From: Lichenicoccus sp963693035
Lineage (GTDB): Bacteria > Pseudomonadota > Alphaproteobacteria > Acetobacterales > Acetobacteraceae
NCBI GenBank assembly: GCA_963693035.2
Contig: CAXMMQ010000007.1
Span: 372,001 to 436,000, forward strand
Reading direction: 5' to 3'
DNA length: 64,000 nt
Part shown: positions 8,860-17,134 of the stretch, piece by piece
Layout of the letters: every line of letters begins with the position of its first letter
Position numbering within the stretch: position 1 is the stretch's first letter
The notes under the pieces: model-generated
Database searches by the model: none
Told to the model about the DNA's origin: nothing
What the model saw: the letters and a program-made list of their open reading frames with translations, nothing else
Program-made: the position numbers and the translations under genes

Positions 8860-9669
8860 ATGTTGGCTGAAGAAAGCCTGCGCGACGTCATCGCGCGTCA
8901 TCGGATGCAGGCGCGCAAGTCGCTCGGTCAGCACTTCCTGCTCGATCTCAACCTGACAGCGCGGATCGCGTCGATGGCCGGCGAGCTGGCCGGGCGGCAT
9001 GTGGTGGAGGTTGGGCCTGGACCTGGCGGTCTGACACGGGCGCTGTTGCGCGGCCAAGCTTCGAGCATCACGGCGGTGGAGGTCGATCCGCGGGCGATCG
9101 CCGCAATCGACGAACTGGCGGAATTACATCCGGGACGGCTTGTCGTGGTGGCGGGAGACGCACTGGCGCTCGACCTGTCCCTCTTATGTCCGGCGCCGCG
9201 GCAGATCGTCGCCAACCTGCCGTACAATGTCGGCACGCCGTTGCTGGTCGGCTGGCTGCGGCAGGCGGCGCAGTGGGAGCGGCTCACGCTGATGTTCCAG
9301 CTCGAAGTCGCGGAACGCATCTGCGCCGCACCCGATACGAGCGAATACGGGCGGCTCTCGGTGCTGGCACAATGGTGCTGCAGCGCCGATGTGCTGATGC
9401 ATGTGCCGCCCGGCGCTTTTACGCCGCCGCCGCTGGTGATCTCGGCGGTGATCGGGCTGGTGCCGCACGCGGTGCAGCCGGATGCGGCGCTGTTCGCATC
9501 CATGGAGCGGCTGACCGCGGCGGCATTCGGCCAGCGCCGCAAGATGCTGCGCGGCGCCCTGCGCGGGCTTGGCGGCGAGGCATTCCTGCTGCGCGCCGAC
9601 ATAGAGCCGAGCCGGCGCGCCGAGACGCTCAGCGTGGTCGAGTTCGACCGGCTGGCGCGGCTGCTCTGA
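8860..9669 (+). CDS. ksgA: 16S rRNA (adenine1518/1519-N6) dimethyltransferase KsgA/RsmA
   Basis: About 269 residues. It opens with the family signature ARKSLGQHFLLDLN, has the SAM-binding loop VVEVGPGPGGLTRALL and the catalytic NLPYN motif (IVANLPYNVGTP). KsgA dimethylates two adjacent adenines near the 3' end of 16S rRNA during 30S maturation. I prefer the ATG at 8860, preceded by GAGG from the end of the repeat element; a GTG directly upstream at 8857 is also possible. It is the last intact gene of the lptF-ksgA block and converges with the decayed frmA tail. Confidence 0.93.
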   Translation: MLAEESLRDVIARHRMQARKSLGQHFLLDLNLTARIASMAGELAGRHVVEVGPGPGGLTRALLRGQASSITAVEVDPRAIAAIDELAELHPGRLVVVAGDALALDLSLLCPAPRQIVANLPYNVGTPLLVGWLRQAAQWERLTLMFQLEVAERICAAPDTSEYGRLSVLAQWCCSADVLMHVPPGAFTPPPLVISAVIGLVPHAVQPDAALFASMERLTAAAFGQRRKMLRGALRGLGGEAFLLRADIEPSRRAETLSVVEFDRLARLL

Positions 9670-9672
9670 CCA

Positions 9673-9828
9673 GTACAGGACCACGCCGCGAATACTCTCG
9701 TCCGTGCGCAGGAGCTCGAAGCCTTCGATGATCTTCTCAACGGGCATCACATGGGTGATCAGGTCGTCGATAATGATCTAGCCGTCCATGTAACCGTCGA
9801 CGATCTTCGGGAGATCGGTGCCGAGACC
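9673..9828 (-). pseudogene. frmA C-terminal remnant (glutathione-dependent formaldehyde dehydrogenase)
   Basis: On the minus strand this stretch translates as TDLPKIVDGYMDG, an in-frame TAG (9780-9778), IIIDDLITHVMPVEKIIEGF and SIRGVVLYW. This is the characteristic C-terminus of class III alcohol dehydrogenase (S-(hydroxymethyl)glutathione dehydrogenase). Only about 50 residues survive. No stop occurs at the expected C-terminal position, and the frame runs into the 3' end of ksgA. The gfa remnant is joined directly upstream in the same frame, across a TAG at 9831-9829. Clearly nonfunctional. Confidence 0.75.
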
Positions 9829-10172
9829 CTAGAAGGCGCGGCTCCTGTCCTCGATGCGGCCGTAGAGATGCACGCCGCATCCCTTGCACTTGTGGCGGAT
9901 GATGGTGGCGGCCGGATTGACCACATCCAGCTTGTGCTGGTTCTCGGTGACCGCGACGGCATCCCGCGACACCACGGCGATCAGCGAGACCCTCGCATCG
10001 TCCGGCTTCCAGCACCTGGTACATCCGCAGACGTGATCATGCGCGACCTGCGCACCGACCTTCACTTCGAGCGGGTTCGAGGGGCACCTGCACTGCAGGG
10101 TGCCACCGGCAAAGGCCGCCGATCCCGGCGTTACGTCGAAAACGACCGAGGGATGGAAACGGAACTAGCCAT
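9829..10172 (-). pseudogene. gfa: gfa remnant (S-(hydroxymethyl)glutathione synthase)
   Basis: The ATG at 10172 begins MASSVSI; a one-base frame change then leads into HPS and TPGSAAFAGGTLQCRC, and on through KVGAQVAHDHVCGCTRCWKP and CKGCGVHLYGRIED. These are the signatures of the glutathione-dependent formaldehyde-activating enzyme, including the zinc-binding cysteines. The frame ends at TAG 9831-9829, followed in frame by the frmA tail. The frameshift near 10151 and the missing C-terminal third mark a pseudogene. In living relatives Gfa helps couple formaldehyde to glutathione for FrmA. Confidence 0.75.
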
Positions 10173-10249
10173 GCGCTCTATCCTCTGGATTGGGTTGAGG
10201 TTCGGCCCGGCAGGCCAGAATAGCCTGCGACTGATCCGCACCGCGGCGC

Positions 10250-10820
10250 AGGCCCATTCGGACGGGTTGCCGGTATCGACAGCCGCGACGCTACGCGCCT
10301 TCACATACTGGTAGATCGCCTGCAACTCGTCGGGAGACAGGAAGCCCGCCCAGGCCGGCATGCCCTTCTCATTCCGGCCGACCATCCCGGCCGAAAGAAA
10401 CTGGCTTTCCGTCATGCCGTTCGCGGGTGAGCCGCGCAGATCGGTGCGGTCGACCCGCCGATCGCATCCGGACCATGACACCGAAACGATACGAGTTGAA
10501 TCGCTCGAAGCCATGGAAGACGGCGGGTGTGACTGTCGTCGTTCCATCCTGGGAAATTGGAAAGTCGAACGTTACGGGTCTCCCGTTGACGGTGTAGGTA
10601 TATTGTCTTTCTGCCGGCGCGGCAGAAGTTGACTTCTGCTTCAGCGTCATGATCCAGGAGATGATCTGGTCGATCTGGGCGCCCGCGCAAGCATCTCACC
10701 GTTCGACTTCGCATCGACTGCGGCAGCCACGCCACCAAGGCCAAGCGAGGCCACGGAGGCGACAGCCACGGCAGCGCCAAGCCGACAAGGAACTGACCGG
10801 TTTCTAGATCTTACCGTCAT
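10250..10820 (-). pseudogene. c-type cytochrome remnant (methanol-dehydrogenase-type electron acceptor?)
   Basis: The pieces lie in three frames. An ATG at 10820 opens a signal peptide (LGAAVAVASVASLGLGGVAA). After a shift come RQYTYTVNGRPVTFDFPIS and TPAVFHGFE. Another frame gives RCHGPDAIGGSTAP, the second half of a CXXCH haem site whose first cysteine is lost. A further frame gives NGMTESQFLSAGMVGRNEKG, MPAWAGFLSPDEL and QAIYQYVKARS, the C-terminal haem-ligand Met region of a class I cytochrome c. At least three frameshifts and an internal deletion are present. Its place between a PQQ-dehydrogenase fragment and gfa suggests the electron acceptor of a methanol dehydrogenase, but this is inference. 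Confidence 0.65.
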
Positions 10821-10854
10821 GTATCCGCTTCCGGCTGGTCGTTTCATTGTCGCT

Positions 10855-10985
10855 GATCGCCCGGGCCGGGGGACCATGTTTACGATCGATACCGAATACG
10901 GGAGGCCGGCCATACATCAGACGTTGAAGGCCTGGTAGCTCATTCAAAGCTGGTTCAGCGGCGTGTAGAACAGCGTCGATCCTGC
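10855..10985 (-). pseudogene. PQQ-dependent methanol dehydrogenase (xoxF/mxaF-like) fragment
   Basis: The minus-strand translation reads STLFYTPLNQL, TGA, MSYQAFNV, TGA, then CMAGLPY and VNMVPRPG. This matches the segment of XoxF/MxaF-family quinoprotein dehydrogenases that normally reads like LFYVPTNHVCMDYEPFKV followed by AGQPYVGATLSMYPGPG. The first stop replaces the conserved cysteine codon. Only about 40 residues are recognisable; the rest of the roughly 600-residue gene is gone. It shares the frame of the downstream cytochrome start. The call rests on remembered family motifs and needs a profile search. Confidence 0.55.
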
Positions 10986-11223
10986 ATCTCCCGGTGAAGA
11001 GTTCCGGCCGCGTGGCCGGGCTCGATGGCTGGCTGACCCGGCACTCCGGCTCGACGGCTATCCGCTGCTGCAGACCTGCCTCGACAACCCCTCGCGCTGA
11101 AACATCCCGGTCCCGTCCGGGCCGGGCGGAGCGGACCAGCGCGCCCGGGAGGATAATGGCTGCCTGACGGTGCGCCCGGATAGCGGTATCATGGGGTTCA
11201 TCACCTGCCGGAGCAGACCCGCC

Positions 11224-11580
11224 ATGCCCACACCGCTCGCACAGGACGCCGTGCTCTCCGATGTCGTGCCGCTGCTCAAGCAGCCCGAGGAGGACGTCCG
11301 GCGCATCCTGGAGGCGCTCGGCAAGCTGCGCGAAGGCAGCCGCGATGTCGTCGTGCGGATCGGCGTGACCGGCACCGGCAAGCCACCGAACTACCGGATC
11401 GACCTCGCGGACACGCCGCTGATGGCCTTCGACGGCGCCACCCATCGCGTGCTCACCGGCGTCAAGCGGATCGAGACCGAGGCCTGGAGCACCGCCAGCA
11501 TGACCTACCTTGAAGTCAGGACCATGCTGGGCCGGCTGCGCGGCTTCGTGAAGAAGGGCCCGGCGCCGCGCGGACGGTGA
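11224..11580 (+). CDS. hypothetical protein
   Basis: A 118-residue protein from the ATG at 11224 (MPTPLAQDAVLSDVVPLLKQ). It is rich in charged residues, with no signal peptide, membrane segment or cysteine. The centre looks like a small alpha/beta fold (VVVRIGVTGTGKPPNYRIDL), and the end is very basic (LRGFVKKGPAPRGR). The frame is open further upstream to 11170, but no ribosome site favours that. I recognise no family. It sits alone between the decayed C1-oxidation remnants and the convergent regulator gene, whose stop is 26 bp away. Confidence 0.5.
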   Translation: MPTPLAQDAVLSDVVPLLKQPEEDVRRILEALGKLREGSRDVVVRIGVTGTGKPPNYRIDLADTPLMAFDGATHRVLTGVKRIETEAWSTASMTYLEVRTMLGRLRGFVKKGPAPRGR

Positions 11581-11606
11581 GGCTGGGCGCATGGGCTGGC
11601 CCGCCC

Positions 11607-12443
11607 TCATTCGGCCGCGAGTGCCGGCGCCGTCTCCAGCAGACCCTCGATTAGGCGCCGGTCGGCCGCCGTCGCCGGGTTATAGACGATCAGGCCGAGA
11701 TCGGGCCGGCCGTCCACCGCGAAGCCGGAATATTCCAGCGCCAGCTCTCCCACCTTGGGATGCAGCAGGTGCTTGATGCCCTCGCCATGCGTCTGCACGT
11801 CGTGCTCGCGCCACATGGCTGCAAATTCTGGGCTGGAGCCGCAAAGCTCGTCGACCAGCGGGGCAATCTCGGCATCGGCGCCCGCGCGCGCGGCCTCGAT
11901 CCGGAAGCTGGCGACGACGAAGCGCGCCACCGTCTCCCATTTCGGCTGCAGCGCGCGGATCCCCGGATCGCGGAAGATCAGGCGCAGGATGTTGCGCTGC
12001 GCCGGCGGCAGCGCACCGTAGTCGGTGAGCACGACGGCAGCGGCGCGGTTCCAGGCGATGACGTCCCAGGTGGCCGTCCTGATGATGGCCGGGCTGCAGG
12101 TCAGCGTGTCGAGCAGACGCTGCAGCCGGGGCGTGATCTCGTCGTGGCCGCGATAGCGGACATCGGGCGGCCGCCCGAGACCGATCAGGAACAAATGCTC
12201 GCGCTCGACATCCGTGAGCGTCAGCGCCCGCGCGATGCGGTCGAGCACCTCCGCCGAGGGACTGCCGCCACGGCCCTGCTCCAGCCAGGTATACCAGGTG
12301 GCGCTGATGTCGGCCCGCTGCGCCACCTCCTCGCGGCGCAGGCCCGACGTCCGGCGCCGGCTCCCGGTGACACCGAACGAGGTGGGATCGAGCTTGGTGC
12401 GCCGGTTCCTGAGATACGCGCCGAGTATGTTGCGGTTCGACAT
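11607..12443 (-). CDS. MmyB-like helix-turn-helix transcriptional regulator
   Basis: A 278-residue protein. The N-terminus carries a Cro/C1-type helix-turn-helix (LRREEVAQRADISATWYTWL, about residues 35-54) preceded by an RRRTSGLRREEV stretch typical of the MmyB group. The C-terminal about 170 residues form the MmyB ligand-binding domain (TWDVIAWNRAAAVVLTDYG; HPKVGELALEY). Proteins of this group usually regulate a divergent oxidoreductase gene, and here an SDR-type gene starts 98 bp away on the other strand. The effector is unknown. Confidence 0.88.
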   Translation of the reverse strand: MSNRNILGAYLRNRRTKLDPTSFGVTGSRRRTSGLRREEVAQRADISATWYTWLEQGRGGSPSAEVLDRIARALTLTDVEREHLFLIGLGRPPDVRYRGHDEITPRLQRLLDTLTCSPAIIRTATWDVIAWNRAAAVVLTDYGALPPAQRNILRLIFRDPGIRALQPKWETVARFVVASFRIEAARAGADAEIAPLVDELCGSSPEFAAMWREHDVQTHGEGIKHLLHPKVGELALEYSGFAVDGRPDLGLIVYNPATAADRRLIEGLLETAPALAAE

Positions 12444-12541
12444 CGGCCCATCCTGTTAGCGTCTATACCCGTATGATCTCACTACTTTACCAGCATGAGC
12501 GGCGTGCCCACAACTGATCGGGACAAACGGGAGATCAGCTC

Positions 12542-13435
12542 ATGCGTGTATTCGTCACCGGCGCGACCGGCTTCATCGGGTCCGCCATCGTTTCGGAACT
12601 CATCAAGGCCGGCCATGAGGTTCTCGGACTGACGCGATCCGACAAGGGTGCGGCGTCCCTCATCGCCGCCGGCGCCGAGGCGCATCGGGGTGACCTCGAG
12701 GACCCGGAGAGCCTGCGCAGCGGAGCTGCGCAGGCGGATGGCGTGATCCACACCGCCTTCGACCACAACTTCTCGGATTTCATCGGGATCTGCGAAAAGG
12801 ACCGGCGCGCCATCGAGGCCCTCGGCGGCGCGCTCCTCGGCACCGACCGGCCGCTGGTCATCACCTCGGGAGTCGGCATGGGCAGCACCGCGCCGGGACA
12901 GCCGGCGACGGAGGACGTCTTCAATTCCGGCCATCCGAATCCGCGGGTCGCGTCAGAACTGGCGGGGGCGGCGATGTCGGCGGCGGGCGTCAATGTCTCG
13001 GTGGTGCGGCTTCCGCAGGTCCACGACACCGTCAAGCAGGGCCTGATCACCTACTCGGTGGCGGTGGCCCGCGAGAAGGGCGTCTCGGCATACGTGGGCG
13101 ATGGCAGCAACCGCTTCTCGGCGGCCCACGTGCTCGATGTCGCCCGGCTCTACCGGCTTGCGCTGGAGAAGCGGCAACCCGGCGCCCGCTATCATGCGGT
13201 CGCCGAGGAGGGTGTTGCGGTCCGTGACATCGCGGAAGTCATCGGACAGGGCTTGAAGGTTCCGGTGGTCGCCCTCTCCGCTGAAGCGGCGGCAGAGCAT
13301 TTCGGATGGCTCGCGATGTTCGCCGGCATGGATCTCGTGGGCTCGAGCGCGCTGACGCAGGAACGGCTCGGATGGCATCCGACCGGCCCGGGCCTGCTCA
13401 CCGACCTGCGCAACATGGACTACGACGTGGTGTGA
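12542..13435 (+). CDS. NAD(P)-dependent SDR / NAD-dependent epimerase-like protein
   Basis: A 297-residue extended-SDR protein. It starts with the nucleotide-binding motif VTGATGFIGSAIVSEL and continues with LEDPESLRSG and VIHTAFDH segments as in atypical epimerase/dehydratase proteins. The position after ITSGVG lacks a clear YxxxK catalytic pair, so it is probably an atypical member. It is divergent from the MmyB-like regulator, a common pairing that suggests control by that protein. The substrate is unknown. It converges with the SRPBCC remnant. Confidence 0.82.
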   Translation: MRVFVTGATGFIGSAIVSELIKAGHEVLGLTRSDKGAASLIAAGAEAHRGDLEDPESLRSGAAQADGVIHTAFDHNFSDFIGICEKDRRAIEALGGALLGTDRPLVITSGVGMGSTAPGQPATEDVFNSGHPNPRVASELAGAAMSAAGVNVSVVRLPQVHDTVKQGLITYSVAVAREKGVSAYVGDGSNRFSAAHVLDVARLYRLALEKRQPGARYHAVAEEGVAVRDIAEVIGQGLKVPVVALSAEAAAEHFGWLAMFAGMDLVGSSALTQERLGWHPTGPGLLTDLRNMDYDVV

Positions 13436-13880
13436 CCTTCGCGTGCGACCCGGCCGTCCGCCGCCACGATGGCATGGCAGATCGTCTCGCGATGCGCGGT
13501 TCGCACCTTGCGTTCCGGCGTGTCCCAGACGAACGGCCGTCCTCGATCGCGTCCATGAACTCGTGCCAGCCCACCAGATAGGGCCGGGGGTCGTAGCCGG
13601 ACGGAAAGCTGTGCGTGAGGGTCAGCAGCGTCCCGCCAGCGGATACCTGCAGATCGAACGCCAGCGGGACATCGCCTGCCTCCAGCCCCGGCTGACGCCA
13701 GACCATCGCAGGCTGGGCGCGGGGCGCGAGATGGGACGGCGGCTCGATCCCGGTGAGGGTGCCCTCCATCACGACGGGCGCCATCGCAAACCGGATACGG
13801 AACCGGTAGGCGAACCTGGCATCGTGCTGCAGAGGCCCTGCCTCGCCCAGCCACTCGAAAGCTATGGGTGAGCTTGGCCG
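13420..13880 (-). pseudogene. SRPBCC/START-like domain protein remnant
   Basis: The minus strand reads PIAFEWLGEAGPLQHDARFA, then PVVMEGTLTGIEPPSHLAPR, LTLTHSFPSGYDPRPYLVGW and HEFMDAIEDG. After a one-base loss near 13533 it continues as FVWDTPERKVRTAH to a stop at 13420. The pattern resembles SRPBCC (activator-of-Hsp90-ATPase-like) ligand-binding proteins. There is no plausible start codon between it and the nitronate monooxygenase stop, so the 5' end is also lost. Its 3' end overlaps the last bases of the convergent SDR gene. Confidence 0.55.
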
Positions 13881-13891
13881 GTCTGATGATC

Positions 13892-14923
13892 TCAGTCGGC
13901 GCGGCGCAGCAAGGCCTGCACGGCCTGATCGATCAGCTCGGCGATGATGCTCGCCGTCGGCTGGATCTGCGTCACCATGCCGACCGACTGCCCGGCCATC
14001 ACCGAACCGGCCTCGATGTCGCCATCGATCACCGCGCGACGCAGCGCGCCGGCCCAGAAATGCTCGATCTCGAGCTGGGCGGTCTCCTTGGTCAGCTCGC
14101 CCGACTGGAACCGGCGCAGCGTCTCGGCCTGGTGCACCAGGAACCGCTTCGTGCCCTCGTTGACCAGGCCACGCACCGGGATCACCGGAAACCGCTCGTC
14201 GAGCTGCACCGAAGGCAGCGCGTCGCGCGCGGCGGCGCGCACGAAGGCGGCCTTGAAGCGCTCGTGCGCGATGCTCTCGGTGGAGGCCGCGAACCGGGTG
14301 CCGAGCTGCGCGCCGGCCGCCCCCATCTCCAGCATGCCGAGGATGGCGTCGCCGCGTCCGAGGCCACCGGCCACGAACACCGGCACGTCGCGTATCTGCG
14401 GCAGGATCTCCTGCGCCAGCACGGTCAATGAGACCGGACCGATATGACCGCCCGCCTCCGAGCCCTCGATCACCAGGGCGTCGGCGCCGGTGCGCGCCAG
14501 CCGCTTCGCCAGCACCAGGGCGGGTGCGAACGCGATCAGCTTCGCGCCACCATCCTTGACCGCGCGCACCGACGCCCCCGACGGGATGCCGCCGGCCAGC
14601 ACGACATGGCCGACCCTGGCCTCGATGCAGACCCGGATCAGGTCGTCGAGCTGCGGATGCATGGTGATCAGGTTGACACCGAACGGCATGTTGGTCAGCG
14701 CCTGGGTGGCTTCGATCTCGCGCGCCAGCAGGTCGGGGCCCATCGCGCCACAGGCGATCACGCCGAAGCCACCGGCATTCGAGATCGCGGAGACCAGGTG
14801 GCGCTCGGACACCCAGCTCATCGCGCCGCCGAGGATCGCGTACTCGGTGCCAAGGAAGGAGCGCCCGCGCGCCCACAGCCGGTCGAGCGTGGCTCGCGCG
14901 GCGAGCGCCGGATCGAGTGCCAT
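13892..14923 (-). CDS. nitronate monooxygenase family FMN enzyme
   Basis: About 343 residues. A TIM-barrel flavoprotein with the family features GTEYAILGGAMSWVSERHLV, GGFGVIA, FGVNLIT, VLAGGIPSG, the phosphate-binding EGSEAGGHIG and VPVFVAGGLGRGDAIL. These enzymes oxidise alkyl nitronates using FMN; some relatives act in fatty-acid synthesis as enoyl-ACP reductase (FabK-like), so the substrate is open. I took the ATG at 14923, one base after the lysC stop; an in-frame ATG at 14935 would overlap lysC. The arrangement suggests co-transcription with lysC. Confidence 0.85.
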   Translation of the reverse strand: MALDPALAARATLDRLWARGRSFLGTEYAILGGAMSWVSERHLVSAISNAGGFGVIACGAMGPDLLAREIEATQALTNMPFGVNLITMHPQLDDLIRVCIEARVGHVVLAGGIPSGASVRAVKDGGAKLIAFAPALVLAKRLARTGADALVIEGSEAGGHIGPVSLTVLAQEILPQIRDVPVFVAGGLGRGDAILGMLEMGAAGAQLGTRFAASTESIAHERFKAAFVRAAARDALPSVQLDERFPVIPVRGLVNEGTKRFLVHQAETLRRFQSGELTKETAQLEIEHFWAGALRRAVIDGDIEAGSVMAGQSVGMVTQIQPTASIIAELIDQAVQALLRRAD

Positions 14924-14924
14924 G

Positions 14925-16166
14925 TCAGGCGACATCGAGGCGGTAGGCGCTATGCAGGGCCCGCACGGCAAGCTCGGTATATTCCACCGCGATCAGCACG
15001 CTCACCTTGATCTCGCTCGTCGAGATGACCTGGATGTTGATCGACCGGTCCGACAGCGTGCGGAACATGGTGCTGGCGACACCGGCATGGCTGCGCATGC
15101 CGACGCCGACCACGCTGATCTTGGCGACGTCGGCATCGGTCAGCATCTCGCCGTACTGGATCACGCCACGCGCCGCCTCCAGCACCTCAATGGCGCGCGC
15201 GAGATCGCTCTTGCCGGTGGTGAAGGTCATGTCGGTGGTGCCGTCGGCCCCGGTGCTCTGCACGATCATGTCGACGTTGACGTGCGCCTCGGCGAGCGGA
15301 CCGAACACCGCGGCGGCGACCCCGGGCCGGTCCGGTACCCGGCGCACGGTGATCTTGGCCTCGTCGCGCGAATAGGCGATGCCGGCGACAAATTCCTGTT
15401 CCACGATCTCGTCCTCGTCAACGACCAGCGTGCCGGGGAGCCGGCCCTCCTCGGGCGGTGCGTCGTCGCCGAAGCTCGACAACACCTGCACCCGCACCCG
15501 TTCCTTCATCGCCAGCTCGACGCTGCGGGTCTGCAGCACCTTGGCGCCGACCGAGGCCAGCTCCAGCATCTCCTCGTAGGCGATCCGGTGCAGCTTGCGC
15601 GCCCGCGGCACGATGCGCGGGTCGGTGGTGTAGACGCCATCGACATCGGTGTAGATGTCGCAACGATCGGCGTGCACGGCCGCCGCCAGCGCCACCGCCG
15701 AGGTGTCCGAGCCGCCGCGGCCAAGCGTGGTGACCCGGTGGTCCGGCCCAAGGCCCTGGAAGCCAGCCACCACCGGCACCTGCCCCGCCTGCATGCGCGC
15801 CACCAGCGTGTCGCCCTCGATGCTGCGTATGCGCGCCTTGCCGTGCGCATCGTCAGTCAGCAGCGGGATCTGCCAGCCCTGCCAGGAGCGCGCCTCGACG
15901 CCGATCGCCTGCAGCGCCAGCGCCACCAGACCGCTGGTGACCTGCTCTCCGGTCGCCACCACCGTGTCATATTCGCGGGCATCGTGCAGCGGCGAAAGCG
16001 CCTGGCAGTAGCCGACAAGCTGGTTGGTCACGCCGGACATCGCCGACACCACGACGGCCACCTCGTCGCCAAGCGCCACCTGGCGCGCGACGCGGGCGGC
16101 GACGCTGCGGATGCGGTCGAGATCGGCAACCGAGGTCCCGCCGAACTTCATCACGATGCGGGCCAT
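14925..16166 (-). CDS. lysC: aspartate kinase LysC
   Basis: A 413-residue protein. It starts MARIVMKFGGTSV, the aspartokinase signature, has TLGRGGSDTSAVALA and the substrate motif ATGEQV, and ends with two ACT domains (VRRVPDRPGVAAAVFGPLAE; ISVVGVGMRSHAGVASTMFR) that usually bind lysine and/or threonine. It phosphorylates aspartate at the entry to lysine, threonine and methionine synthesis. The ATG at 16166 is preferred because the aspartokinase core begins there; the frame is open 24 bases further upstream. The ubiG gene is divergent, about 206 bp away. Confidence 0.94.
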   Translation of the reverse strand: MARIVMKFGGTSVADLDRIRSVAARVARQVALGDEVAVVVSAMSGVTNQLVGYCQALSPLHDAREYDTVVATGEQVTSGLVALALQAIGVEARSWQGWQIPLLTDDAHGKARIRSIEGDTLVARMQAGQVPVVAGFQGLGPDHRVTTLGRGGSDTSAVALAAAVHADRCDIYTDVDGVYTTDPRIVPRARKLHRIAYEEMLELASVGAKVLQTRSVELAMKERVRVQVLSSFGDDAPPEEGRLPGTLVVDEDEIVEQEFVAGIAYSRDEAKITVRRVPDRPGVAAAVFGPLAEAHVNVDMIVQSTGADGTTDMTFTTGKSDLARAIEVLEAARGVIQYGEMLTDADVAKISVVGVGMRSHAGVASTMFRTLSDRSINIQVISTSEIKVSVLIAVEYTELAVRALHSAYRLDVA

Positions 16167-16372
16167 GGCAGCGACAGCCTTCCAGTTCACCCTGCGCCCC
16201 GCGGCAGGAGCCGGGCCCCCAGGGCAGGAGCCGGAAGCCCGCGCCGGGCGCCGGCGCCGACGGCGGCACGATTGCAGGCGGGCGACAGGCGGGTCACATA
16301 GCTTCGTCTCGGCGGCACGGCAACATCGGCCCGGCGACGAGGAGCAAGGCGGCGAGAGGGCAAGGCGTCAAC

Positions 16373-17125
16373 ATGGATGAGAATGAACCCGGTGCGGCCG
16401 CAGGCCCGGTGCGAGCGGCGTCCATCGTGCCTACGGAGATCGAGCGCTTCGACGCCCTGGCGGCGCGATGGTGGGATCCCGACGGACCGATGCGCATGCT
16501 GCACCGGATGAACCCGCTGCGCATCGGCTGGATCGATCGCAGGCTGCGTCGGAGGCCGGGCACGCGGCTGCGCCTGCTGGATCTCGGTTGCGGCGCGGGA
16601 CTCGCGAGCGAGGCCCTGGCGGCGCTGGGCCACGACGTGCTTGGGGTGGACGCGGCGCCGGAGGCCATCCTGGCGGCACGGAACCACCAATCTTCTGTGC
16701 CGGCCGTCTCCCATGCCGGCGCCCTGTCGTACCGGTGCGCCAGCGCCGAGGCGCTCGTCGGGGAGGGAGCGCGCTTCGATGCGGTCGTCGCCCTCGAGGT
16801 GATCGAGCACGTGGCCGATCCGGCCGCCTTTCTGCGCCTGCTGGCAAAGATGCTGGATCCGGGCGGCGTGATCGTCGTCTCGACGCTGAACCGCACGTGG
16901 CAGTCGCTCGCCACCGCCAAGATCGGCGCGGAATACGTGCTGCGGCTGCTGCCGGCCGGCACGCATGACTGGCGTCGCTTCATGACCCCGGCCGAACTCG
17001 GACGGCACGCGGCGCAGGCGGGCCTGCGGGTCGCCGACGTGTCCGGCATGGTTCCCGGCCTCAATGGCTGGCGCGAGAGCCGCGACACGGCGGTGAACTA
17101 TATTGCGCTGCTCGAGAGCGCGTGA
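16373..17125 (+). CDS. ubiG: 3-demethylubiquinol 3-O-methyltransferase UbiG
   Basis: A 250-residue class I SAM methyltransferase. The family signatures are ERFDALAARWWDPDGPMRML, HRMNPLRIGWID, the SAM loop LLDLGCGAGLASEALA and VVALEVIEHVADPAAFL. UbiG performs both O-methylations in ubiquinone synthesis at the inner membrane face. It is divergent from lysC and converges with the DUF2147 gene 10 bp downstream. Confidence 0.93.
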   Translation: MDENEPGAAAGPVRAASIVPTEIERFDALAARWWDPDGPMRMLHRMNPLRIGWIDRRLRRRPGTRLRLLDLGCGAGLASEALAALGHDVLGVDAAPEAILAARNHQSSVPAVSHAGALSYRCASAEALVGEGARFDAVVALEVIEHVADPAAFLRLLAKMLDPGGVIVVSTLNRTWQSLATAKIGAEYVLRLLPAGTHDWRRFMTPAELGRHAAQAGLRVADVSGMVPGLNGWRESRDTAVNYIALLESA

Positions 17126-17134
17126 TGGACAAGC

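Noticed and set aside
13398..14876. A 492-residue minus-strand frame overlapping the nitronate monooxygenase
   Set aside because: Its first part is a frame-shadow of that enzyme; only the last third holds the SRPBCC remnant, annotated separately.
16197..16235. Direct repeat GGCAGGAGCCGG twice in the lysC-ubiG gap
   Set aside because: Twelve bases in GC-rich DNA are likely by chance and no feature depends on it.
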